A DNA stretch of 64,000 nucleotides, from positions 496,001 through 560,000 of the forward strand of contig NZ_JAFMPW010000002.1 in assembly GCF_026126425.1 (NCBI RefSeq). The letters are read 5' to 3'. Position numbers and translations under genes: made by a program. This DNA is from Muriicola sp. Z0-33 (GTDB lineage Bacteria; Bacteroidota; Bacteroidia; Flavobacteriales; Flavobacteriaceae). This document shows positions 1-8,720 of the stretch, piece by piece. The notes under the pieces are model-generated. The model was not told the DNA's origin. It saw nothing but the letters and a program-made list of their open reading frames with translations, and ran no database searches. Every line of letters begins with the position of its first letter. Position 1 is the first letter of the stretch.

Positions 1-626
1 TACTTTCTTGAAGTAACATGATCCGACTTCCTGATATGCAGGCCTATGGTATTATTAAAGCGATTGACAGTGTTTTGGATTCTTTTCTGAATATCTTCTG
101 CAGGGACAAATAGTTTATAATCGTTTTCAATAGGACATAATCTGTGACAAGAGTCGATATAACCGCTGGTTGTATTGTTATTAAAGAACTTTTTTAAATC
201 TGAAGCCAGTTTAGGGTAGATCATTTCATCCAATTCCCCTGCCGATAATTTATCTACATATTTAGGGGCTTCATAGAGGTCCATCAGGTAATGGTTGTTT
301 ATTGAATTCTTAGCTTTTGCCTGGACAATTTTTTTCAAAAGCGGTTTGTATTCAGCTGATAAACGCCTCCCTTTTACGATGTTTTTTATGCTATTAATTG
401 CCTTGGGAAAATACAAATCGGGGAATCCAGGAGGGCAATTAACTATGGTTAACTTAAACCCTGAAATTTCCGGAATTAAGAACAACTCGTCATAATTGGA
501 ATTTAATGCAGGGTTATTTACCCAAAGGATGGTCAGATCTTCTTTGTTCTCTTTACATAATGTAAGCATAGAATCTACCGTTCGAATCCTATTGCACAAT
601 CCTCCAAGAGGCTTTAGATAAATCAT
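1..626 (-). CDS. Partial glycosyltransferase-like protein (O-fucosyltransferase-like), C-terminus off the left edge
   Basis: An open frame without stops runs from an ATG at 626 to the left edge, giving about 208 residues. The N-terminus contains GGLCNRIRTVDSM, the glycine/asparagine/arginine-rich opening seen in bacterial fucosyltransferase-like GT-B proteins. Near the cut end is IGLHIRKSDH, which resembles the HxRxxD nucleotide-sugar motif of GT11/GT23/POFUT-like enzymes. It lies just downstream of asnB on the same strand (51 bp gap), inside the polysaccharide locus, so a role in decorating the surface glycan is likely. The family call rests on two motifs; donor and acceptor sugars cannot be inferred. 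Confidence 0.6.
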   Translation of the reverse strand, partial: MIYLKPLGGLCNRIRTVDSMLTLCKENKEDLTILWVNNPALNSNYDELFLIPEISGFKLTIVNCPPGFPDLYFPKAINSIKNIVKGRRLSAEYKPLLKKIVQAKAKNSINNHYLMDLYEAPKYVDKLSAGELDEMIYPKLASDLKKFFNNNTTSGYIDSCHRLCPIENDYKLFVPAEDIQKRIQNTVNRFNNTIGLHIRKSDHVTSRK

Positions 627-677
627 TGAATTTTAAATTTGTTAGCTGTTACTCTTCTTTTAAAAAGAAAGTTGTGA

Positions 678-2525
678 TTAATTAAAACTATGATCCCTGT
701 CCAGAATCGATTTTTCCCAAATATGCGGGGTTAAATCTGTCCAGCATCGCTGTGCAAAAACAAAATTGTTGTTCTCTCCGTTGACAATACTCATGATCCT
801 GCTTTGTAACTCCTGTGGATCTATCACCAACTCCGATTCCAGAAAAGATTTAGTATGTGTAGTATCAGCAAACCATTCCTTTAAATCGTTTTGCATCCAA
901 TCTACTATGGGTGATGTAAACCCTATTTTAGATTTTCTCCAGGTAACTTCCTTAGGGAGATAGGGGTCTATAGCGTCTCTTATTAACTTTTTGGTATACC
1001 CATCCCCCAATTTGCTGGTGTATGGTAAAGAGTTTACAAAACTAACTATTCTGTGGTCCATGAACGGCATTCGGATTTCCACGCTGTTTATCATTGCATA
1101 TCTGTCGTAATTCCTCAACAGGGTAGGCAAGGTTTTTTCATGGAAAATTGCGTATAAATACTTGGTTAAATTATCTAATTTCTTAAAATTAGGATGCTTG
1201 GCATCTCTGGATATATGCTCTTTCCCAAGTAGTTTTTTAGCTACTTTTTTAACCATGTAGTTAGTATAGAACTTCAAATGATTCAGACTTTCAAACTGAT
1301 CACTTTTATTCAGTGTACCCTCATAGGTATTTAAAATGTCTTTAATGTTTTTTATATTGAATTTACTGTCCCACAGGGCTTCTGTAATTTGCGCATAGCC
1401 ACTGATTAATTCGTCCGCTCCATGGCCGTCTAAGGTTACCGTTACCCCGTTCTGTTTTACCGCCTGGTAAGTCATTATCATGGGTATGGGAGAGGTAATG
1501 TATAAATCTTCAAACAAGTAAAAGTATTCCTCGAGCTTATTCCAGTGCTGCAGAGGGTTAATATCGATGAATGTTGCTTTAATACCCAAATGGTCGGTTA
1601 CCATTTTGGCATAGTGCGACTCGTCCATGGGTGTCCCGGGAAAAGAAGCTACGAAAGCATGTTGCCAATCTTCCGCATAACTCTCATTATGGCCAGACAA
1701 ATAGGCCATTGCGGCAATGGTTGCACTGCTGTCCAGGCCACCACTCAATGCTGTACCAATTGGCACATCCGATCTCATTCGCAGTTTACAAGAATCCAAG
1801 AACAGGTATCTGAAATGCTCTACTTGTTCCTCATATGTTTTTGGCACCTCCACCAAATGGTCCAAAGTGTTCCAATACCGATAGGTGTGTAATTCACCTT
1901 CTTTAAATACGGCGTTGTACCCTGGAGGAAATCGTTTTATACCTTTTATCAGGCACTTGTCTGTTGTCTCATAAGCAAGAATGTTTCTCTTCATCCAATG
2001 AAAATCTTCGGAAATTTCAACATGCTTCAAAAAGGGGTAAATCGCTTTCATTTCGGAAGCGAAAATGAACTTCCCGTCCTCAATAGCGTAAAAAAGAGGT
2101 TTTTTTCCAAATCTATCCCTGGATAAGAATAGTCTTTTATCTTCATTGTCCCATATGGCAAACGCCCACATACCATTAAATTTAAGCACACATTCTTCCC
2201 CCCACTCTATATATGCTTTAAGCAATACCTCTGTATCTGAAATGGAACTAAAACTGTGTCCTTTGGCCCTTAATTCTTCTTTAAGTTCAAGAAAGTTATA
2301 AATCTCTCCATTGAAGACTACCGTATATCGTTTATCCTCATTTTGCATGGGTTGATGACCTTTCGCAGAAAGATCTAAAATAGATAATCTTCTATGCCCT
2401 AATGATATGGAATTGTTAAGCGTTTCTATTCCATAATCATCTGGTCCTCTATGCTCCAGGGTGTCCAAAGACTGTTTAAATTGAGAATGATCCGTAGCAG
2501 GAATGGTTCCAAGAATACCGCACAT
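678..2525 (-). CDS. asnB: Asparagine synthase-type glutamine amidotransferase (AsnB family)
   Basis: The 615-residue protein has the two-domain class II glutamine-hydrolysing plan. Cys2 after the initiator Met is the Ntn nucleophile of the glutaminase domain, with GHRRLSILD (43-51) and FNGEIYN (71-77) around the glutamine site. The ATP-pyrophosphatase P-loop SGGLDSS is at 261-267. Length fits the AsnB family (about 550-650). It lies inside a polysaccharide locus, where AsnB homologues (for example WbpS-type proteins) can amidate a sugar uronic acid; a role in asparagine synthesis is equally compatible with the sequence. A Bacteroidota-type promoter lies about 30 bp upstream. Confidence 0.92.
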   Translation of the reverse strand: MCGILGTIPATDHSQFKQSLDTLEHRGPDDYGIETLNNSISLGHRRLSILDLSAKGHQPMQNEDKRYTVVFNGEIYNFLELKEELRAKGHSFSSISDTEVLLKAYIEWGEECVLKFNGMWAFAIWDNEDKRLFLSRDRFGKKPLFYAIEDGKFIFASEMKAIYPFLKHVEISEDFHWMKRNILAYETTDKCLIKGIKRFPPGYNAVFKEGELHTYRYWNTLDHLVEVPKTYEEQVEHFRYLFLDSCKLRMRSDVPIGTALSGGLDSSATIAAMAYLSGHNESYAEDWQHAFVASFPGTPMDESHYAKMVTDHLGIKATFIDINPLQHWNKLEEYFYLFEDLYITSPIPMIMTYQAVKQNGVTVTLDGHGADELISGYAQITEALWDSKFNIKNIKDILNTYEGTLNKSDQFESLNHLKFYTNYMVKKVAKKLLGKEHISRDAKHPNFKKLDNLTKYLYAIFHEKTLPTLLRNYDRYAMINSVEIRMPFMDHRIVSFVNSLPYTSKLGDGYTKKLIRDAIDPYLPKEVTWRKSKIGFTSPIVDWMQNDLKEWFADTTHTKSFLESELVIDPQELQSRIMSIVNGENNNFVFAQRCWTDLTPHIWEKSILDRDHSFN

Positions 2526-2934
2526 AGTTAATTACTGATATAAAGTTTAGTGGCAAATATAGTATGGCTCAAGAGATTCTATTAAATTTTCTGATCATCT
2601 TTGGTTGTGACTCTCAAAATCCCCGATTAAATGACACAAAATTAGAAACGCGCTATATCGTAACATATTATCGAATCACTTCGAAAAAAATTAAAAGTAA
2701 ATAAGCAGGATGAAATAATAAATACCGTCCTCAACAGTTATTCTTTAAATAACTATCTTAAATTTTACTTTAACTCCCTGAAAGTTGGCTTCATTCCTCT
2801 GAAGAACGCTATTTACGGGATTATCGGCAGGGAAATTGCTGCTCATCCCGTTTTAAAAACTTTTAACTATTAAATGCATTATTAATTAAATTTTTAATTA
2901 ATCTTGCCACGAAAACCGCAGTAAAAAATTTCTT
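2526..2934. other. Divergent intergenic region between asnB and the sulfotransferase gene
   Basis: About 409 bp, AT-rich, with no convincing gene on either strand. It holds the asnB promoter at the left and, at 2881-2902, a perfect AT-only inverted repeat (10-bp arms ATTAATTAAA/TTTAATTAAT, 2-bp spacer). That repeat overlaps an imperfect -7 box, TAATCTTG (2899-2906), 28 bp before the ATG at 2935. The repeat could be a promoter-associated hairpin or chance in AT-rich DNA. Confidence 0.4.
2554..2586 (-). promoter_or_regulatory. Predicted promoter of asnB
   Basis: On the minus strand TATATTTG (2554-2561) matches the Bacteroidota -7 consensus TAnnTTTG exactly. A TTTA tetramer (2583-2586), a weak match to the -33 TTTG box, lies 21 bp upstream. 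The -7 box ends 28 bp before the asnB ATG. Predicted from sequence only. Confidence 0.45.
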
Positions 2935-3576
2935 ATGATCATATCACACGGAAAGAAATTCATCTTTATTCATAACTACAAAGTTGCCGGAACAAGCATG
3001 CGGCAGGCGCTTAAGAGTCATAATGATCAGTCATTTTTGAAATGCTCCCTGGATAGCAAATTTAAATTTTTACTCGGCAGCTATCCTAAGATCTATTCCA
3101 GTCAGTTTGACGGGCATTCGACTGCCCTAGAGATTAAGAATAAAATTCCGGCAGAAGTCTTTGACAGTTATTACAAGTTTGGTTTTGTTCGAAATCCTTG
3201 GGATTGGCAGGTATCGCTTTATACCTACATGTTGAAATCACCCAATCATTATCAGCACGAACTTATTACATCTTTGGGCAGCTTTGAAAAATACCTCGAT
3301 TGGAGAATACATAATGAACTTCGACTGCAAAAACGGTTTTTCTACGATGAGCAGAACAATTGTCTCGTGGATTTTATTGGCAAGATGGAGCAATTAAACG
3401 AGGATCTTGATACTATCGGTCGTAAATTGGGAATCACAATAGATCTTCCTCATCTGAAAAAGAGCAGGAAGAACAATTCCTTTAGCCAGCATTATACAGA
3501 AAGAACAATAGATCTGGTAAATGAGGCATTTGCAGAGGATATTAAGACATTTGGATATACTAAACCAAGTTTATAA
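2935..3576 (+). CDS. Sulfotransferase family 2-like protein
   Basis: A 213-residue protein with both PAPS-binding signatures. The 5'-phosphosulfate loop is in NYKVAGTSMRQAL (14-26, with Lys16, Thr20 and Ser21), a variant of the usual PKxGTT/S motif. The 3'-phosphate loop is RNPWDWQVS (86-94), with the Arg and Ser of the family. The protein is short and lacks signal peptide or membrane segment, so it acts in the cytoplasm. In this locus it most plausibly transfers sulfate to a sugar or lipid-linked oligosaccharide. The acceptor is unknown. Confidence 0.82.
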   Translation: MIISHGKKFIFIHNYKVAGTSMRQALKSHNDQSFLKCSLDSKFKFLLGSYPKIYSSQFDGHSTALEIKNKIPAEVFDSYYKFGFVRNPWDWQVSLYTYMLKSPNHYQHELITSLGSFEKYLDWRIHNELRLQKRFFYDEQNNCLVDFIGKMEQLNEDLDTIGRKLGITIDLPHLKKSRKNNSFSQHYTERTIDLVNEAFAEDIKTFGYTKPSL

Positions 3577-3596
3577 TAATTCATTTGTATTGGACT

Positions 3597-3604
3597 TATA
3601 TTTG
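3597..3604 (+). promoter_or_regulatory. Predicted promoter -7 box for the polysaccharide polymerase operon
   Basis: TATATTTG is an exact TAnnTTTG match, 22 bp before an ATG at 3626 and 128 bp before the annotated polymerase start at 3732. A weak TTTA lies about 24 bp upstream. Its position fits an mRNA whose original start codon is 3626, not 3732. Confidence 0.4.
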
Positions 3605-3731
3605 AATTAATATTAAAAGTCAGCTATGAAAAAAAAGGGGTACATTTTTCCCGGGATTAATTCAGGGGTGGCTGCAAGGTTTTGTACAAGATGTTATCAA
3701 TTTCAACACTAGATCAGTAATACTATCTATT

Positions 3732-4916
3732 ATGGTATCAAAAGTTCTAGACTACGCGAAAAGATTAGGGTATTTAAATAGCTTTCTATTGCTATGCTTT
3801 TTGCTCAACTTTTTTTCAATAGGCTTTATTTTTGGCTATCTGTTAATTATTACTATTTTATTAAAGAAAGATTTTGTAAAACAAAATCTGGATTTTAATC
3901 TCCTCATACTACTGATTTTCAGCATTGTTTATGCCCTGTTTTATAGCAATGATCCTGCTAAGGGTGTTCAGTATATTTTTATTTATGCCCTGATGCCTGC
4001 TACATTATATATGTGGGGTAAACAACTTGTACAAAATTCAAAAGACACTGCTCAGTTGTTCTATGTTTTACTTGGCTTTGGAATAATTATTTCTTCAGCA
4101 TCACTAATATCTGTTTTATTAAATATTCAGGAGGGAGGATTTGTACAGGGATCCAGAAGTGTCCCGTTCTTTTGGACTAAAAAACTAACCAATGCCACAG
4201 GGGTGGCTGCGCCGTTCGTATTAAATATGTGTATCCCGGCAATATTATTATCCAGCCCTAAAAGACTATCTCTTTGGATGAAAATAGCTCTGGCGATAAT
4301 ATTTGGTCTTACTCTGGTGTGTGTTTTAAGATTGGGTAGTAGAACCCAGTTGGTAATTGCAATGTTTACGTTTTTGGTTGCCTTGGTTTATATGGTTCCT
4401 AAACATTCTTTAAAACAAAATGTAACCTTATTGTTCTTGCTTCTTGCTTGTATTTTTCTGGTATATAGAAATGTGTCTTTCAATTGGGACGCAGATTGGT
4501 TATCTAGTTTTGCCGGGAGAATGGATAATAATGGTACCAATGATGTTGCCAGTGGGGGTGGTAGAACTGGCCGTTGGTTTAAATCCATGCAATATATAAT
4601 AGAAAAACCCCTTGGCTGGGACGTAAAAGAATTTGGTTATTCTCATAACCTATGGTTTGATGTGCTAAGACTAGGGACGGTAATTTCGTTTTTCTTACTG
4701 GTATTCTTTACCATACGCTCTATGTTTCAAATTAAGCATGTGAAAACCATAGCCCCTGCAGATACCTCATTCAATGTTATCACCCTGGTATATTTTATTG
4801 CATTTATGCTTCTTTTTATGGTAGAACCAATTATTGATGGTTCTTTCTACATATTTGTTTTTTTCTGTCTCTTTATGGGGATCATTAACAAGTACAATAC
4901 GAGTCCAAGGACATGA
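3732..4916 (+). CDS. O-antigen ligase/polymerase family membrane protein (Wzy-like)
   Basis: A 394-residue, very hydrophobic protein with about ten membrane segments and one larger loop (around residues 245-300, containing GGGRTGRWF and SHNLWFDVLR), the usual shape of Wzy/WaaL family proteins. It would polymerise lipid-linked repeat units or ligate them at the periplasmic face. It overlaps the next glycosyltransferase by 4 bp (ATGA), showing translational coupling. The start is uncertain: the frame is open upstream as far as a TGA at 3627, and an ATG at 3626 would join it if the A8 tract at 3629-3636 were one base shorter. Polymerase and ligase cannot be separated by sequence alone. Confidence 0.8.
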   Translation: MVSKVLDYAKRLGYLNSFLLLCFLLNFFSIGFIFGYLLIITILLKKDFVKQNLDFNLLILLIFSIVYALFYSNDPAKGVQYIFIYALMPATLYMWGKQLVQNSKDTAQLFYVLLGFGIIISSASLISVLLNIQEGGFVQGSRSVPFFWTKKLTNATGVAAPFVLNMCIPAILLSSPKRLSLWMKIALAIIFGLTLVCVLRLGSRTQLVIAMFTFLVALVYMVPKHSLKQNVTLLFLLLACIFLVYRNVSFNWDADWLSSFAGRMDNNGTNDVASGGGRTGRWFKSMQYIIEKPLGWDVKEFGYSHNLWFDVLRLGTVISFFLLVFFTIRSMFQIKHVKTIAPADTSFNVITLVYFIAFMLLFMVEPIIDGSFYIFVFFCLFMGIINKYNTSPRT

Positions 4917-6121
4917 TCAAAATATTTTATGCAAGCTCTTTATGTTCCGAGAATGTCTTGAAATACATCTTCGAAACTTCCAGTCAAAAACCGGGTCTGG
5001 CGATACAAAAGTTCCACCGGTTAATTGTTGAAGGAATGGGCATGCACCCTGCTGAATGCAAAGTTGAAACCCTAAGCACAATTCCGGTTACAGCTACTTC
5101 TCATAAAAAGAGATTCTGGAAGACAAGCAGGGAAAATGTTAATAATGTTTCCTACCGTTATGTTCCCCTGATCAACTTTGCCGTTATAAAAAATTTAGGA
5201 GTATTCATTTATACTCTATTTAGCTTCTTTTTCAGGACACTCTTTAAGCGCAAAAAAGAGAAGAAAGTAATCATTTGTGATGTGTTGAATTTATCTATTA
5301 CCGCTGCCTCATTACTTGCTTCGAGGCTTACATTTACCAAAATTATAGCGGTTGTTACAGATTTTCCAGGCATGATGGTTGGTAATTCCGGTGAAAAAGC
5401 CGGACTAAAGGCCGGGAGTTATAAAGCCCTAGTTTCCTGGATGTTGTCCAAATTTGATGGGTATATCTTGCTTACACAGCAGATGAATGAAGTGGTTAAT
5501 CCCAAAAACAAACCATATATGATTATGGAGGGCCTGGTGGATATTAGTATGCAAACAACTTCCAATGTGCTTGAGGAAAAGGATGCTGATCGGATTTTGA
5601 TTTATGCCGGAGGACTTTATGAAAAGTATGGAATAAAAACGCTTATAGATGCATTTTTTGAACTTAAAGGAGAGGATTTAAAGCTTCATCTGTATGGCAA
5701 AGGACAGATGGTAAAAGACATGGACAAGTACTCAAATAAAGATCCAAGGGTAATTTATATGGGTATTGTCCCCAATGAAATTGTAGTCCGGGATCAGTTG
5801 AAGGCCACCCTTTTGATAAATCCCAGACCCACTACAGAAGCTTTTACCAAATATTCTTTTCCATCTAAGAATATGGAATATATGGTATCAGGAACTCCAA
5901 TGGTGACCACCAACCTCCCGGGGATGCCTGAAGAATATCATAATTTTGTTTATCTCTTCCAGGATGAAAGTGTGGAGGGCGTTTACGATGCTCTTAATAC
6001 TATTCTAAGTAAAACAAGAAAAGAATTACATCAATTTGGATCACAATCCAAAAATTTTGTGATGGATCATAAAAACAACAAGGTACAGGCAGCAAGAATA
6101 CTGGATTTCTTGCAGCTATGA
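4913..6121 (+). CDS. Glycosyltransferase, GT4-like (GT-B fold)
   Basis: A 402-residue protein. The C-terminal half has the GT4 donor-binding layout: LIYAGGLYEKYGIKTLIDAF (strand plus loop) and TTEAFTKYSFPSKNMEYM, a variant of the E-x7-E motif. No membrane anchor is evident, although a hydrophobic stretch near residues 98-112 could sit on the membrane as in other GT-B enzymes. It starts inside the stop of the polymerase gene and so is probably cotranslated. It is expected to add one sugar to the repeat unit on the cytoplasmic face; linkage and sugar are unknown. Confidence 0.8.
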   Translation: MIKIFYASSLCSENVLKYIFETSSQKPGLAIQKFHRLIVEGMGMHPAECKVETLSTIPVTATSHKKRFWKTSRENVNNVSYRYVPLINFAVIKNLGVFIYTLFSFFFRTLFKRKKEKKVIICDVLNLSITAASLLASRLTFTKIIAVVTDFPGMMVGNSGEKAGLKAGSYKALVSWMLSKFDGYILLTQQMNEVVNPKNKPYMIMEGLVDISMQTTSNVLEEKDADRILIYAGGLYEKYGIKTLIDAFFELKGEDLKLHLYGKGQMVKDMDKYSNKDPRVIYMGIVPNEIVVRDQLKATLLINPRPTTEAFTKYSFPSKNMEYMVSGTPMVTTNLPGMPEEYHNFVYLFQDESVEGVYDALNTILSKTRKELHQFGSQSKNFVMDHKNNKVQAARILDFLQL

Positions 6122-6154
6122 GTGCCAATAAAGACAGATAAATACCATTGGCCA

Positions 6155-6183
6155 GGAGACCATATAGTGTTACTATATTCTCC
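6155..6183 (+). other. Imperfect hairpin in the intergenic gap
   Basis: GGAG-ACC-ATATAGT-GTT-ACTATAT-T-CTCC can form an 11-bp interrupted stem in the 255-bp gap between two glycosyltransferase genes. No T-run follows, so it is not a convincing Rho-independent terminator. The rest of 6122-6376 shows no gene on the plus strand. Confidence 0.3.
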
Positions 6184-6376
6184 TAAGATATTATAACCCC
6201 AAAATGGGGTTTAAAAATCAGGCTGTCAACTAACTGAATACAAAATCTACACCTCACTTTCTGGATTGCCGAAGCCCGCATATTGATTTTTGGATAGCCA
6301 GGTATAATTTTTAAAATATAGCAGCGTTTAATGGTTGAACAGATCGGAAACCTAACAGACATATCAACAGGCATTA

Positions 6377-7519
6377 ATGACAAATCATAAAAAACAAATA
6401 ATCCTAATCTATCCGGGATTCCCACATTATAGAAATGGTGTAATAGAAGCACTTCTGGAATCTGATAAAAACACCTATCACTTTGCCGGCGATAAAAGAG
6501 GTTATAATGAAATTAAGCCATATGATTTTAAGGATTATCCGCACTTCTACGATTTTCCTTCATACAGGATTGGGACTTTCTGGTTCAACCGAGGACTACT
6601 TCGCTTTATTTTATTTAAAAAATTTGATGGTGCAATTGTCCATTCCTCGCCATACTGGATAAGTATAATTATTGCCTCAATTATTCTAAAAATCAAAGGA
6701 ATACCCAATTATAACTGGGCACACGGCGTATTAGATAATATCGTAAACCTGAGAAGCAAACTATATGTCCTCTTTTACAAATCTTTATTTAAAGGACTGT
6801 TGCTTTATGGTAATATCTCCAAGGACAACCTTGTCCGACTGGGATATAAAAGTGAAAAAATTACAGTGGTTTACAACTCTCTGGATTACAAAGCTCAAAT
6901 TGGTTTTCGCGGGAGTGTTAATTCAGATCAACGCAAACAATTCAGAGCTTCATTATTTACAAATCCGGTTAATAGTCAATTGATTTTTATTGGAAGGTTA
7001 ATACCGGAGAAGAAACTAGACATGCTTATCAATGCGGCGGCACTATTAAAAAATGAACAGGTTATTGTCAATTTACTATTTGTAGGAGATGGGCCGGAAA
7101 GAGAAAATCTACAGCAATTAGTCAAAAACAAGGATTTGGAGTCTCAAGTTTGTTTTTATGGAGCATCTTATGACGAGGCTGCTAACTATCAATTGATATA
7201 TTCGAGCGACTGTTGTGTTGCACCAGGACAAATTGGTTTAACGGCCATTCATTCTTTAATGTATGGTGTGCCGGTAATCTCACATAATAATCCAAATGAT
7301 CAGGGGCCAGAATTTGAAGCTATTAAGCATCTTAAGAATGGTGCACTATTCCAATATAACGACGAGATAGATCTTAAGAATAAAATATTAGAAGTACTGC
7401 AAATGATCAGCGCTAAAACACCAACGGAGATAGAAAATGATTGTTACGAAATTGTTGATCAGTACTACAATCCTGAAGTGCAACGCCAATTAATTGAAAG
7501 TGCTTTTGAACCCAAATGA
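6377..7519 (+). CDS. Glycosyltransferase family 4 protein
   Basis: A 380-residue GT-B protein. The second Rossmann domain begins with FIGRLIPEKKLDMLINAA (about 196-213), followed by LLFVGDGPERENL. The nucleotide-sugar region reads GLTAIHSLMYGVPVISH, in which the usual first Glu of the E-x7-E motif is replaced (GLTAIHSL), something also seen in non-canonical GT4 members. The N-terminus IILIYPGFPHYRNGVIEAL resembles the acceptor domain of other polysaccharide GT4 enzymes. Separated by 255 bp from the upstream gene, it may have its own promoter. Sugar specificity is unknown. Confidence 0.82.
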   Translation: MTNHKKQIILIYPGFPHYRNGVIEALLESDKNTYHFAGDKRGYNEIKPYDFKDYPHFYDFPSYRIGTFWFNRGLLRFILFKKFDGAIVHSSPYWISIIIASIILKIKGIPNYNWAHGVLDNIVNLRSKLYVLFYKSLFKGLLLYGNISKDNLVRLGYKSEKITVVYNSLDYKAQIGFRGSVNSDQRKQFRASLFTNPVNSQLIFIGRLIPEKKLDMLINAAALLKNEQVIVNLLFVGDGPERENLQQLVKNKDLESQVCFYGASYDEAANYQLIYSSDCCVAPGQIGLTAIHSLMYGVPVISHNNPNDQGPEFEAIKHLKNGALFQYNDEIDLKNKILEVLQMISAKTPTEIENDCYEIVDQYYNPEVQRQLIESAFEPK

Positions 7520-7715
7520 AAATTGAATTTAAAGAAGGGGCTCTTCCGAAAAATATATAGAAAGAATTATCGTTGAGTTCTTAGGAGATGTTTTCTTTAT
7601 TTTGAAAATGCATCCCCACAATCAAAAATAACCAAAGGAATGAATAGTTCCACCAAGCTCTATGAGAGCAAAACTGTTACTGTTCTTCCAAAAAACTAAA
7701 TAGCAAATCAAAACT

Positions 7716-8720
7716 ATGTTTAAAGGCAAAACATTACTAATTACAGGTGGTACAGGTTCTTTCGGGAATGCAGTTCTCAACCGCTTTCTGGAAACAGATA
7801 TAAAAGAAATTCGCATTTTCAGCAGGGATGAGAAGAAGCAGGACGATATGCGAACGCGCTTAAAAAATAACAAAGTTAAATTCTATATCGGTGACGTACG
7901 CGATTATAATAGTATAGCCAAAGCAATGCATGGCGTAGACTACGTATTTCATGCCGCAGCCCTAAAACAGGTGCCTTCCTGCGAATTTTTCCCAATAGAA
8001 GCCGCAAAGACCAATGTTTTTGGTACTCAGAATACCATAGATGCCGCCGTTGCAAACAATGTGGGTAAAATTATCTGTCTGAGTACAGATAAAGCAGCCT
8101 ACCCTATTAATGCCATGGGTATTAGTAAGGCACTTATGGAGAAAGTGGCTGTAGCAGCTTCACGAAATATTCCTGAAGATAAAACAACGGTATGCCTTAC
8201 CCGATACGGAAATGTAATGGCCTCCAGAGGTTCTGTAATTCCACTATTTGTTAAGCAAATAGAGGATAAATTACCGATTACGGTGACAGACCCCAATATG
8301 ACCAGGTTTTTAATGTCGCTTGAAGATGCCGTAGATTTGGTGCTGTTTGCATTTAAAAATGGCAACCAGGGAGACTTGTTCGTAAATAAGGCGCCGGCAA
8401 GTACCATTGGGGATCTTGCAGAGGCGATAAAAGGAATTTTTAACGCTGATAACGATATTAAAGTTATTGGGACCAGGCATGGGGAAAAACTCTATGAGAC
8501 CTTGTGTACCAGGGAAGAGATGCAAAAGGCCGAAGATATGGGCGAATTTTACAGAATTCCGGCAGACAACAGAGACCTCAACTACAGCCGATACTTTTCG
8601 GAGGGAGAAACAGATATTAGTTCAATAGAAGATTACCATTCGCACAATACTACACTGCTGACCAATGATGCCCTGAAGAATATTCTCCTGGATCTGGATT
8701 TTATAAAGGAAAATCTGTAA
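7716..8720 (+). CDS. capE: UDP-N-acetylglucosamine 4,6-dehydratase/5-epimerase (CapE-like)
   Basis: A 334-residue extended SDR. The NAD(P)-binding TGGTGSFG is at 10-17. The catalytic block STDKAAYPINAMGISK (123-138) carries Asp125-Lys126 and Lys138, with Met134 where most SDRs have Tyr; this is the hallmark of inverting UDP-GlcNAc 4,6-dehydratases of the CapE/FlaA1 group. The reaction converts UDP-GlcNAc to a UDP-2-acetamido-2,6-dideoxy-4-keto-hexose, the first step towards UDP-L-FucNAc or UDP-L-QuiNAc. The genes downstream match CapF and CapG, which favours L-FucNAc. The next gene starts within its stop codon. Confidence 0.9.
   Translation: MFKGKTLLITGGTGSFGNAVLNRFLETDIKEIRIFSRDEKKQDDMRTRLKNNKVKFYIGDVRDYNSIAKAMHGVDYVFHAAALKQVPSCEFFPIEAAKTNVFGTQNTIDAAVANNVGKIICLSTDKAAYPINAMGISKALMEKVAVAASRNIPEDKTTVCLTRYGNVMASRGSVIPLFVKQIEDKLPITVTDPNMTRFLMSLEDAVDLVLFAFKNGNQGDLFVNKAPASTIGDLAEAIKGIFNADNDIKVIGTRHGEKLYETLCTREEMQKAEDMGEFYRIPADNRDLNYSRYFSEGETDISSIEDYHSHNTTLLTNDALKNILLDLDFIKENL

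Noticed and set aside
295-495. Plus-strand frame of 66 codons at the left end
   Set aside because: It lies wholly opposite the partial glycosyltransferase-like gene, which has family motifs and an unbroken frame to the edge.
3626-3712. 28-codon open frame (MKKKGYIFPGINSG...) upstream of the Wzy-like gene
   Set aside because: No recognisable family. The frame reads through an A8 run and is better explained as an alternative upstream start of the polymerase or a remnant; described as a finding, not annotated as a gene.
6183-6452. Minus-strand frame of 89 codons overlapping a GT4 gene start
   Set aside because: It overlaps the well-supported GT4 gene at 6377, has no signal or motif, and its upstream part is plain intergenic DNA.
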